DNA of 63,763 nucleotides from JANPPS01 sp043758105. Lineage in GTDB: Bacteria > Pseudomonadota > Alphaproteobacteria > Acetobacterales > Acetobacteraceae. The translations under genes were made by a program, and so were the position numbers. Shown piece by piece: positions 31,697-41,231 of this stretch (position 1 is the stretch's first letter; every line of letters starts with the position of its first letter). The stretch lies in the NCBI GenBank assembly GCA_043758105.1, contig JAYVOF010000084.1:1-63763 (forward strand). The letters are read 5' to 3'. The notes beneath the pieces are model-generated. The model did no database searches and had not been told where the DNA came from. It was given only the letters and a program-made list of their open reading frames with translations.

Positions 31697-32835
31697 GACG
31701 CGGGCAAGTCCAGCAGGACGCGGCGCCGGGCGAGCATTTCGATGGCGGGATCCCCGGCGATGGCCTCGGCCGGACCTTCGACCTCGCGGGGATAGGTCGC
31801 GAGCGGGCCATATTCCGTGGCGTAACGATCGGAGGGGAACCGGATTTCCGTGCCGTCATACAGCGGATTGCGCCGGAGCCGCGTGCCGGGCGCAGGCATG
31901 GACAGGCGGCCCAGGACCGGACCGGGCACCGCGCCGAGGGCAATCGCGATCGCCGGTGCGCCAGCCAACGAGTCCGGTGTCGCGGGATGCGGCGTCCGCG
32001 CCTCGATCAAGGCGGCGGTCAGCTCCCGGTCATCATACAATAGAGGATGTCCGAACAGCGCGGCATAGCCATGCGGCGGCAAGGGCTGGCCCGCCGAAAG
32101 ATTATCGACCAACGCGTTATGGGCGTGTCCCACCAGCACCGGGCCCCCCGACACCCGCTGCATCTCGAACGCCACGTGCGGCTTGTCCGGCAGGAAATAG
32201 AAGGCGTCGTGGCAAAACAGCAAATCCCCCCAATCATCAGGCAACGGCCAGCGTGCGGCGGCGTCGAAGCAAACCAGTTGTGCCGTGGGTGCCACATAGC
32301 GCCGGGCGAGCCAGAGCTTGGCGAAGACGATATCCCCGCCCGCCACCACGGGTGCCAACCGCGCAAACTCCCGCAAGTAATGCCCGGCGCCACACGCCAG
32401 CTCGAACACCCGGGACGGTCCGGTCCAATGCGCCTCCGCCAGCGCGAGGCCGGACAGGAATGTCGGATCGGACCAGCGATGCGCGAAATAGGCACCGACC
32501 GCCCCGAACGCGAGGCGGTCCATGGCGTCACGGAAGCTGGTTTGGGGTGCCTGCACCAGGGCCAAGGTCGCGGCTTCGGACGGCGGCGGCGTGCGCGCCC
32601 AATTGTCTTGGTCCCGCAATAGCAGCACGAGCGCCCGCTCCGCGTTCCCCGCATCGAGCGCCTGAAGCGCCGCATCCGCTAGCGCCCGCCGGTCTGCGCG
32701 GAGGAACGGAATGCCCTCCAGCACCGGCCACCGCTCCGTGGACGACAACGAGTGGGCGGTGTCCGCATACAGCGTCTCACCCGTGAGCGGGCTGGTGAGC
32801 ACGCCATCGGTCCAATGTGACGCGGGGGGCGTCAC
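31690..32835 (-). CDS. Class I SAM-dependent methyltransferase with Trm112-like N-terminus
   Basis: The 381-residue protein has an N-terminal segment resembling a Trm112/YcaR-like domain (LTSPLTGETLY...WPVLEGIPFLR, without its cysteines). A class I methyltransferase core follows, with motif I VFELACGAGHYLREFARL and acidic motif II in AGGDIVFAKLW. Motif IV is in DLLFCHDAFYFLP. The substrate is unknown; the context suggests methylation of the operon's product. It starts at GTG with a four-base overlap (GTGA) with the HD-domain gene and overlaps the oxidoreductase gene by seven bases. Confidence 0.82.
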   Translation of the reverse strand: MTPPASHWTDGVLTSPLTGETLYADTAHSLSSTERWPVLEGIPFLRADRRALADAALQALDAGNAERALVLLLRDQDNWARTPPPSEAATLALVQAPQTSFRDAMDRLAFGAVGAYFAHRWSDPTFLSGLALAEAHWTGPSRVFELACGAGHYLREFARLAPVVAGGDIVFAKLWLARRYVAPTAQLVCFDAAARWPLPDDWGDLLFCHDAFYFLPDKPHVAFEMQRVSGGPVLVGHAHNALVDNLSAGQPLPPHGYAALFGHPLLYDDRELTAALIEARTPHPATPDSLAGAPAIAIALGAVPGPVLGRLSMPAPGTRLRRNPLYDGTEIRFPSDRYATEYGPLATYPREVEGPAEAIAGDPAIEMLARRRVLLDLPASW

Positions 32836-33755
32836 GGCAATCCGGCTTCGGCGAGGACGGTGTGATGGAAGGCTTGCGTCGGTCCAGCATGCACGAGGTC
32901 CATGTCGTCCAGCGCCTGATCGACCGTAAACGCCGCCACCTGGTCATAGTGACGCATTTGCAACACACGATCCATGACGTCGGCGGCGTGAAACGCCTGT
33001 CCCACGCCGGTGGACGCGTCCGGGATTTCATCCAGCGCGGCACGGGTGCGGGTCGCCAGGGGGCCGGGTAGCGTCGCGAGTTCGCGGGCGAACAGGCGCT
33101 GCATGATCGGCCCCAAATGCGCCCCCAGCAGCATTTCGCCGGCAAAGCCGCTATCCGGCAGCGCCGCATTGTGGAGATGATGAGCGAGCCCGGCGAGAAA
33201 CGCCGTCTCCGGCGCGGCCCCGAAGCGCGGTGCCAACAGCACCGCCAGCACGGCCACCACGAGGCAATGGTCGCCATGCCCCTCCGGCGGTTCCAGCACG
33301 ATCCGCGGTTTACCAGGGCAGGTCGCACCAGCGCGCGGTTGACGAATAAGAGCCTCCGCAAAGACCGGCGCAGTGCCCGGCGCAGTGCCCGGCGAAGGAG
33401 TAATGCCGAGGTGTAGGCGAAGGCGCTGCGCCAACGCCGGATCGAGCGGAGGCGCCACCTCGTCGAACGATCGGAGCAAGATAATGGACGCGTCGGGCGC
33501 GGATACCCCGGCGACGGCAAGCACGGACCGGTCGATCCCGCCGAGCCGCGCTGCCGCGACCGCGTCCGCCGTCGTGCCGAGCGCCACGGCCACCGGATCC
33601 TGCCCGGCCACCAGCGCCGCCCACGCCCGGCGAAACAACCGGGACGCCAGACTGTCCGGGCTGGACGCGTCCCGGACCCGCTTCAGGTCGCAGAGTTCGA
33701 CCGCAAGCGGGACGAACTCTACGAGTGTTCTAGAGGCAGTACTGCCATCGGGCAT
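32832..33755 (-). CDS. HD-domain-like protein
   Basis: The 307-residue protein has a degenerate HD-type metal-binding region: EGHGDHCLVVAVLAVLL, LAGLAHHLHNAALPDSG and HAADVMDRVLQ. This gives H...HH-x-H...H...D rather than the standard H...HD...D. The spacing resembles HD phosphohydrolases and the HD-fold diiron oxygenases (MIOX, PhnZ). It lies five bases after the inositol-phosphate synthase gene, so dephosphorylating or oxidising an inositol compound are both conceivable. Neither can be decided here. The N-terminal 150 residues do not show a recognisable domain. The stop overlaps the methyltransferase start. Confidence 0.65.
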   Translation of the reverse strand: MPDGSTASRTLVEFVPLAVELCDLKRVRDASSPDSLASRLFRRAWAALVAGQDPVAVALGTTADAVAAARLGGIDRSVLAVAGVSAPDASIILLRSFDEVAPPLDPALAQRLRLHLGITPSPGTAPGTAPVFAEALIRQPRAGATCPGKPRIVLEPPEGHGDHCLVVAVLAVLLAPRFGAAPETAFLAGLAHHLHNAALPDSGFAGEMLLGAHLGPIMQRLFARELATLPGPLATRTRAALDEIPDASTGVGQAFHAADVMDRVLQMRHYDQVAAFTVDQALDDMDLVHAGPTQAFHHTVLAEAGLP

Positions 33756-33759
33756 AGGA

Positions 33760-34965
33760 TCAGCGCGCGAGCCACTCGAGCAGGTTACGCTCCTGCACTG
33801 GGAAACTATGCTCCTCCCGTTTGCCGGCCGGGGTCATCGGCGCCTTGAAGAACAGGCCGAGTTGCTCCTGGATACCGCCCTGACCACGTTCGCGGGCCAA
33901 ATCCAGCACGCGGGCGATCTCGATCACCAGCGGTGCGGCCAAGATGCTGTCGCGGCACAGGAAGTTGACCTTGATCTGCATCTTCTGTCCCAAGAACCCG
34001 ACCAAGTCGATGTTGTCCCAGGCTTCTTTATTATCGCCGCGCGGCTTGTAATACCGGATATCGACGATGTGGTCCTCGACCGGATACCCGAGAATATCAT
34101 CCAGCACGGAGCCCTTGGTCTTGAGTTTGCTCTTGAGGCTGTCCGGATTATCGAGCGCCAGACCATCCCGGTTGCCCAAGATATTAGTGCTGAACCAGCC
34201 TTCGACATACAAGGACCGGCTACGGAACGCTGGCGCAAGCACCGTCTTGATGAAAGTCTGCCCGGTCTTCCCGTCCTTACCGGCAACCGGCACGTTTCGG
34301 CGCGTCGCCAATGTCGTGAGCGCCGGGACATCGGCCGCGAGGCTCGGCGTGAAGTTGCCGTACGGCACACCCTCGATAATCGCCGCATAGGCATACAGCA
34401 TCGCCGGGCTGATGACCGGGTCCGAGCCGTCGAGGCCTTTTTCAAACCCTTCAGGCGTCCCCAATGCGACCGCCGCCTTGTCCGGCCACCGCTCGACCGA
34501 CGCGAGGTTGACCATCACGACGTTCTGGATGCCTGATTCTTCACGATAGCGACGGATATCGTCACGGATGCGATCGACCGCCTCCCGGTGTGACTTGGCC
34601 ACAATCTTGTTGCCGCCATCCACGTTCTTGCAAAAATCCAGGCTGCCCACGGCCGGCCAGGGCTTCATGCCAGACAACGCGTGCCCGACCATTTCCCCCT
34701 GCTCACGGTCCAGCACCCGATGCTCGCGCACCGCCGAATCTAAATCCTCACCGTGCAAATCCCATCCGGCGAAATGCATGTTCTTGTAGGCAGCGATGCC
34801 GGACGCGCCGACACCCGCGAGCGGCAGACCCGCCATATCGTTCGACCCCGCGCGCAGCATCTCGATGCCGGCGGCGGCCGTGGAGGCGACAGCGCCGCCC
34901 AGTCCGACAACGAGCACGCCTAAGCGTCGCCCAGTAATGGATGCGTCGAGCCCGGTATCAGGCAT
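33760..34965 (-). CDS. ino1: Inositol-3-phosphate synthase (myo-inositol-1-phosphate synthase)
   Basis: This enzyme converts glucose 6-phosphate to 1L-myo-inositol 1-phosphate, with NAD+ bound. The 401 residues have the NAD site VVGLGGAVASTAAAG and the conserved segments GKDGKTGQTFIKTVLAP, FSTNILGNRDGLAL and SKLKTKGSVLDDILGY, containing the catalytic lysines. The length fits the bacterial/archaeal enzyme class. De novo inositol synthesis is uncommon in proteobacteria. The gene is the first of a leftward run of 14 tightly packed genes, so it probably supplies the inositol core of the product. GAGAAGAGA a few bases upstream may act as the ribosome binding site. Confidence 0.93.
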   Translation of the reverse strand: MPDTGLDASITGRRLGVLVVGLGGAVASTAAAGIEMLRAGSNDMAGLPLAGVGASGIAAYKNMHFAGWDLHGEDLDSAVREHRVLDREQGEMVGHALSGMKPWPAVGSLDFCKNVDGGNKIVAKSHREAVDRIRDDIRRYREESGIQNVVMVNLASVERWPDKAAVALGTPEGFEKGLDGSDPVISPAMLYAYAAIIEGVPYGNFTPSLAADVPALTTLATRRNVPVAGKDGKTGQTFIKTVLAPAFRSRSLYVEGWFSTNILGNRDGLALDNPDSLKSKLKTKGSVLDDILGYPVEDHIVDIRYYKPRGDNKEAWDNIDLVGFLGQKMQIKVNFLCRDSILAAPLVIEIARVLDLARERGQGGIQEQLGLFFKAPMTPAGKREEHSFPVQERNLLEWLAR

Positions 34966-35158
34966 ATGAAATCTCTTCTCGTTAAGGCTGCGACAAAAGC
35001 TGACAGCCGAGGTTCAGAACGGGAGACATAAGGCGGCAAGCGAGACTTGGTAAGGCAACAAACGCATGACGGAGCAACGTGGTCGAAATCACAGGCACGT
35101 GAGGGGTAGGATGATAGGACAGTGTTAGCCGTGGTGTGTGGCTAGAATTAGGCATCGT
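34966..35158. other. Intergenic region upstream of the 14-gene operon
   Basis: This 193-base gap between the unknown small gene (35159-35560) and ino1, both on the minus strand, is the longest spacer near the operon. It is the likely site of the operon's promoter. I could not assign a convincing -35/-10 pair or operator by eye; one candidate pair had a 24-base spacer and was discarded. Confidence 0.4.
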
Positions 35159-35560
35159 TCAGATATGCCGGTCCCGCATGTCGGAGCCGGTGACCCCGTC
35201 CTCCGGGTCCGTGTCCTGTAGCGTTTCCATGTGCACGGAGTGATCGCCGCCATGCTGCAGGATGTCCTGCTCCCGCGCTCCGGCCGTGCGGTCTAGGACA
35301 TAGACCCGGTCCAGCTTCTCGCTTACCGCGACGGCCTTGCCGGCCTCGATCGCCTGCTCCCATTGAAGATAGGTGCCATTCGGATGGGTTGGCCGCGCCG
35401 ATTCCGCCCGAATCCCGCCGCCTGTCAGCCGCAGTTCAATCACGGTGTCCCGCGGCGCGTCCTCGTCAAACCGGCGAAGCACCAGAACGGATCGCCCCGA
35501 ACCCTCGGGCCCGGACCCCTCGGGCAGTGCGTCGTGCGGCTCTAGCGTGATGATTTCCAT
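35159..35560 (-). CDS. Hypothetical protein, 133 aa
   Basis: I do not recognise this gene. It is an acidic, soluble protein without signal peptide or membrane segment. The central part (SVLVLRRFDEDAPRDTVIEL, GTYLQWEQAIEAGKAVA) suggests a small alpha/beta domain, and the C-terminal 40 residues look disordered. The start is supported by a good ribosome binding site, GGGAGG four bases before the ATG, so it is probably translated. It lies between htpG (divergent) and the 14-gene operon (same strand, 193 bases away). It might be an independent gene or an upstream member of the operon. Confidence 0.6.
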   Translation of the reverse strand: MEIITLEPHDALPEGSGPEGSGRSVLVLRRFDEDAPRDTVIELRLTGGGIRAESARPTHPNGTYLQWEQAIEAGKAVAVSEKLDRVYVLDRTAGAREQDILQHGGDHSVHMETLQDTDPEDGVTGSDMRDRHI

Positions 35561-35700
35561 GCAACCTCCCTGCGGCGTTTGCAGTCCTTCAACGGTCCGG
35601 GACGCCCGCGGTTCGATCGGTCATCCCGCTTGGGGCCGCAACACGTGAGTTGAATGCCACCCGGTTCCCCGGCATACCTCGCCAGCACCAGGAGGCGCCC

Positions 35701-37542
35701 ATGTCTGACCAAATCGAACGTCATGATTTCAGCGCCGAGGTCGGCCGCCTGTTGGACCTCGTGGTGCACGCCCTGTATTCGGACCGGGAAATTTTCCTGC
35801 GCGAGTTGGTGGCCAACGCCGCGGACGCCACGGACCGCCGCCGGTTCGAGGCGCTGACCGACCCGGCGCTCACTGGACCGGCCGATTCCGGCATCCGCGT
35901 CACGCCGGATAAGGCGGCCGGAACCATCACCATCAGCGATAGCGGCGTGGGCATGAGCAAGGAGGAGCTCGGCTCCAACCTCGGCACCATCGCCCGATCC
36001 GGGACCCGCACGTTCGGCCAATCCCTCAACGACGCGAAGCCGGACGAGCGGCCGGCGTTGATCGGCCAGTTCGGAGTTGGCTTCTACTCGGCATTCATGG
36101 TGGCGGACCGGGTTGAGGTGACGAGCCGCCGGGCCGGCACCGACACGGCCTGGATGTGGGCGTCCGATGGCGGCGGTGCCTACACCCTCGCACCGGCCAC
36201 CCGGGACGAGGCCGGCAGCACCATCGTGCTTCACGTGAAACCGGACGCCACCGAGTTCCTGGAGTCGATCCGGCTGCAAACCATCATCCGTAAATGGGCC
36301 GACCACATCACGACGCCGATTACGGTCACCGAAGAAGGCGAAGACAAACCCGCCAACGAGGGCACCGCGCTCTGGCGGAAGCCCAAGTCCGAAATTACCA
36401 CAGAGCAATATAACGCCTTTTACCATCACATCGGCCTGCATTTCGATGAACCTTGGGCGACACTGCATTGGCGGGCGGAAGGTCAGATCGAATTTTCGGC
36501 CCTATTGTTCATCCCGAGTACTGCACCGTTTACACCCGTGGAAGGGCCGCGCGAGAGCCGGTTGCGCCTGCATGTCCGGCGGATGTTTATCACCGATGAG
36601 GCCGCACTGTTGCCGCCGTGGCTGCGTTTCGTGGTGGGGGTCGTAGATACCGAGGACCTGCCGCTGAACGTCAGCCGGGAAATGCTGCAATCCACCCCCG
36701 TCCTCGCCCGGATCCGCAAGGCCGTCACAAACCGTGTGCTGTCCGAGCTGAAATCACGCGCCGCAGACGCCGAAGATTTTGCCAAATTATGGCAAGTATT
36801 CGGTGCCATCCTGAAGGAAGGTGTGTGGGACGATCATGAGCACCGGAAAGAACTCGCCGGATTGATGCGGTTCCGCTCCTCCACGCAAGACGGCTGGACC
36901 GGCCTCACCGACTACATCGCCCGCATGAAGCCGGAGCAGGAGGCGATCTATATTCTCACCGGCGACAATGCCGAGGCGTTGGCGCATTCCACCCAGATGG
37001 AGGGCTACCGCGCCCGCGGCGTCGAGGTGCTGCTGCTGACCGATCAAGTGGACGCGTTCTGGCCGGAGCGGCTGTCGGAATGGGAGGGCAAGCCGATCCG
37101 CAGCGTGACGCAGGGTGTGGCGGACCTCTCGAAACTCGCCCCGGATACCCCGGCCGGTGAGCCGGCCGACCTTACCGCGCTGTTGCCCGCGTTGAAGGCG
37201 GCGCTGGGCGACGCGGTGGCCGATGTGCGCAGCACGGACCGCCTGGTGGACAGCGCCGTCGTGCTGGCCGCTGGCGCGTATGGTCCGGACCTTCAGATGC
37301 AGCGGCTGCTGCGCCGGCATAATCAGGACGCGGGGCGCGGCAACATGGGGCTGTCACCCACGCTCGAGGTCAACCCCCGCCACCCCTTGCTCCATGCCTT
37401 GGCCGCCCAGCTCGCGTCCGGGCTGGACATCACCGAGGCGGCGCATACCCTCTTGGATCTCGCCCGGGTTCAGGATGGCGAGCTGCCCACCGACCCGGCC
37501 GCCTTCGCCCGCCGTGTGACCGCGGCGTTGGCCAGGGGCTGA
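35701..37542 (+). CDS. htpG: Molecular chaperone HtpG (Hsp90)
   Basis: HtpG is the bacterial Hsp90, an ATP-dependent cytosolic chaperone. The 613 residues show the GHKL ATPase motifs FLRELVANAADATD, ISDSGVGMS and GQFGVGFYSAFMVAD. The middle domain has PLNVSREMLQ and the C-terminal dimerisation domain ends LLDLARVQDGE. The ATG at 35701 is preceded by AGGAGG at 35690 and gives the usual N-terminus. The frame opens slightly earlier at a TTG but without support. It is divergent from the small unknown gene. Confidence 0.96.
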   Translation: MSDQIERHDFSAEVGRLLDLVVHALYSDREIFLRELVANAADATDRRRFEALTDPALTGPADSGIRVTPDKAAGTITISDSGVGMSKEELGSNLGTIARSGTRTFGQSLNDAKPDERPALIGQFGVGFYSAFMVADRVEVTSRRAGTDTAWMWASDGGGAYTLAPATRDEAGSTIVLHVKPDATEFLESIRLQTIIRKWADHITTPITVTEEGEDKPANEGTALWRKPKSEITTEQYNAFYHHIGLHFDEPWATLHWRAEGQIEFSALLFIPSTAPFTPVEGPRESRLRLHVRRMFITDEAALLPPWLRFVVGVVDTEDLPLNVSREMLQSTPVLARIRKAVTNRVLSELKSRAADAEDFAKLWQVFGAILKEGVWDDHEHRKELAGLMRFRSSTQDGWTGLTDYIARMKPEQEAIYILTGDNAEALAHSTQMEGYRARGVEVLLLTDQVDAFWPERLSEWEGKPIRSVTQGVADLSKLAPDTPAGEPADLTALLPALKAALGDAVADVRSTDRLVDSAVVLAAGAYGPDLQMQRLLRRHNQDAGRGNMGLSPTLEVNPRHPLLHALAAQLASGLDITEAAHTLLDLARVQDGELPTDPAAFARRVTAALARG

Positions 37543-37593
37543 GCCATGCGCATCCTCGTGGCCTGAGGAACGGCATAGCCGCCCGCGCCTGCA

Positions 37594-38468
37594 TTACCGG
37601 CGGAGTGCGCCGACCATGGTGCTCCCCAACGCCGCCGGGCTCTCGGCCACGTGGATGCCAGCGATGCGCATCGCCTCGAACTTCGCCTCCGCCGTGTCGC
37701 GCCCGCCGCTGATCACGGCACCCGCATGCCCCATGCGCCGGCCCGGGGGGGCCGTGGCACCGGCGATGAAGCCCACCACGGGCTTCGGACTGCGCGCATG
37801 CGCCAGGAATTCCGCCGCCTGAATCTCACTCTGGCCGCCAATCTCACCGATCATGATAATGCTCTCGGTTTGCGGATCGGCGAGGAACATCTCCAGCACC
37901 TCGATGAAATCGGTGCCCTTCACCGGGTCACCACCGATACCGACGCAGGTGCTCTGACCGAGCCCGGCCGCGGTCGTCTGGCTCACGGCTTCATACGTGA
38001 GCGTCCCCGACCGGCTGACGATGCCCACACTGCCGCGCCGATGGATATGCCCCGGCATGATCCCGATCTTGCACGCGTCCGGCGTGATCACCCCCGGGCA
38101 GTTCGGCCCGATCAGCCGGGACCGGCTGCCCGCCAGCGCCCGCTTCACGCGCACCATGTCCAGCACGGGGATACCCTCGGTGATACAAATGATCAGCGGG
38201 ATTTCGGCGTCGATCGCCTCGAGGATCGCATCGGCGGCAAACGGCGGCGGCACATAGATCGCCGATGCGTCCGCCCCCGTCGCCTCCCGCGCCTGCGCCA
38301 CGGTGTCGAAAACCGGCAGGTCCAAATGCATCGTCCCGCCCTTACCCGGCGTCACGCCGCCCATGACTTTGGTACCATAGGCAATGGCTTGTTCGGAGTG
38401 GAACGTCCCTTGGGCACCGGTGAAGCCCTGGGTGATGACCCGCGTGTTGGCGTCGATAAGCACGGACA

Positions 38469-38469
<1 letters not shown>
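37594..38469 (-). CDS. sucD: Succinate-CoA ligase (ADP-forming), alpha subunit
   Basis: SucD with SucC converts succinyl-CoA to succinate with substrate-level phosphorylation. The 291 residues include the CoA-binding fold (VITQGFTGAQGTFHSEQAI, GTKVMGGVTPGKGG), GPNCPGVITP, SRSGTLTYEAV and the phosphohistidine motif GHAGAVISGG. The start overlaps the sucC stop by one base (TAATG). The gene is on the minus strand, about 36 kb from sucAB-lpd, which lies on the plus strand. Confidence 0.96.
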
Positions 38470-39665
<1,196 letters not shown>

Positions 39666-39738
39666 CGCATCCGCTCCATTTCGCTCAGCCTGAGATCGCT
39701 ATCGGTGGGCGAGGCATAAACGGAATGAGCGGTCCCGG

Positions 39739-40965
39739 CTACTCCGCCGCCACGCCGGCGCCTGCGTCGTGCCGCGTCCACAATTCGGGGTGCAACTCCT
39801 CCTGGCGGTCCGGGAAGAACCAAGCGCAGCCGAGCGTGATCAACGCCGCCCCGGCCAAAACCAGCAGCGTCGCCGTCAGCGTCCCGGTCCAGTGATGCAT
39901 CATCGCCACGACCGGTGTTGCCGCGGCCGCCCCCAGGAACCCGACGAAGAACCGCACCGAATACATCCGTGCCCGCAGCGGTGGCGCGATATAGCGGGCG
40001 GTCATCGTCTCGTTAATAGTCACCTGTCCGAAAATCGTCGCCGCCACGAGCCCCGCCACCGGCAGCACGAGCCACCCCTGCACCACGGACAGCAGCGCCA
40101 GGGCAGGGGCCAGCACCAGCGCCATCGGCAAGAAGATGCGCCGCAACGTCATCCGGTCGATCAAGCGGCCGACCGTGAACTACGTCATCGCGCCGCATAA
40201 TGTGACCACGAACGCGGCCGCTCCCAACAGCGGCAGCAGCCCCGGATCGGTCCCCAGCCGCTCTTGCAACAGTTTCGGGATCAGAATGGTAAAGGCGTTG
40301 AACACCAGACCGTACACGATCGCGATCAGCAACAGCACGATCACCGCCCGCCGGACCAGGGCGGTCGGGATGACCGGGAACGGACGAACCCCGGCACCTT
40401 TCGTGTAATCATGCGCCGGCACGCGCATCCAGGCGCAACCCATGGCGAGGCAGACAACCCCGGGTGCCCAGAATGCCGCAGGCCAGCCGAAATGTTGGGC
40501 GAGTACAGACGTCGCGACCGGTGCGGACGCCACGCCGAAATTGCCGAATACGCCGTTCATACCGAGCGCCCGCCCCGGTCGATCGCCCGCGGCCTCCACC
40601 AGCATGGCCGTGCCGATCAGGTGATAGATCGCGGCAAACGAGCCGGTGGCCGCCAGCGCCCAGGATAGAGCGACCGGCGTCTGTGCCCCGCCGCACGCGA
40701 TGAGCGACAGGCCGGTTCCAAAGAAGAATATCGCGATCAGCCGCCGCCGCCCGAACCGCGCCGCCAGCCATCCTTGCGGCAGCGAGAGCACGCCATAGAG
40801 CACGAACATGCCCGTCGCGAGCGCCAGCACCGGGCCGTACTCGGTGCCGAATCCGCCCTCCCACGCGACCATCGCCAGCACGGCCGTCGGTAAGATCAGC
40901 AGGCAATAGTGACAGAGCAGATGCGCGCCGTTGATAAATGCGATCTGACGGGCTGCGCCGGTCAT
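39739..40965 (-). pseudogene. MFS transporter interrupted by an in-frame amber codon
   Basis: A single frame encodes a 408-residue major facilitator transporter of about 12 helices, but a TAG at 40180-40182 splits it. The first part (40180-40965, 261 residues) covers roughly eight helices and contains AARFGRRRLIAI, a typical MFS loop 2-3 motif. It ends LLGAAAFVVTLCGAMT. The second part resumes immediately after the stop as FTVGRLIDRMTLRRIF and continues to GAALITLGCAWFFP. The sequence either side of TAG reads as one continuous MFS loop 8-9, so one base change (probably CAG to TAG, Gln) explains it. Possible readings are a nonsense pseudogene, amber readthrough, or a sequencing error. The substrate is unknown. 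Confidence 0.82.
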
Positions 40966-41057
40966 GGAACATACCTCGTTTACACAACCCGAATTGGCGG
41001 AAGTCAGACTGAAAACCGGACAGCGCGCTTTGCGTTGACGGTATGAATGGAGGAATT

Positions 41058-41231
41058 ATGACCGAAAAACAACCCGACCCCAAGGCGACCGGCACGACCG
41101 GTGCCCCCAATCCTAAGACCGGAAGCAGCGACGCCGCCCGCGGCCTGGGCGGACATAGCAAAGACGCGAGCCACCTCCCGGATGCGCCTGCCGGTTACGT
41201 TGAAAAGGGCAAACCTACCAAAAAAGCCTAG
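41058..41231 (+). CDS. Small hydrophilic, probably disordered protein (57 aa)
   Basis: The 57-residue product, MTEKQPDPKATGTTGAPNPK onward, is rich in Pro, Gly, Lys and Asp with no hydrophobic core, so it is likely disordered. The ATG at 41058 has a strong ribosome binding site GGAGG (41049-41053) with four bases of spacing; the in-frame ATG at 41043 would be too early for it. Its last four bases overlap the end of the convergent esterase gene. The function is unknown. The clear Shine-Dalgarno sequence is the main reason to keep it. Confidence 0.6.
   Translation: MTEKQPDPKATGTTGAPNPKTGSSDAARGLGGHSKDASHLPDAPAGYVEKGKPTKKA

Noticed and set aside
34990..35080. Candidate sigma70 promoter for the 14-gene operon on the minus strand
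   Set aside because: TTGTTG and TTATGT boxes are 24 bases apart, too long for a standard promoter.
35600..35700. Possible heat-shock (sigma32) promoter upstream of htpG
   Set aside because: A TTGAAT...CCCCGG pair is present but spacing does not fit the known consensus well, so it was not listed as a feature.
37546..37566. Tiny ORF MRILVA after htpG
   Set aside because: Only six codons with no extension or context that would support a gene; could be a remnant but cannot be supported.
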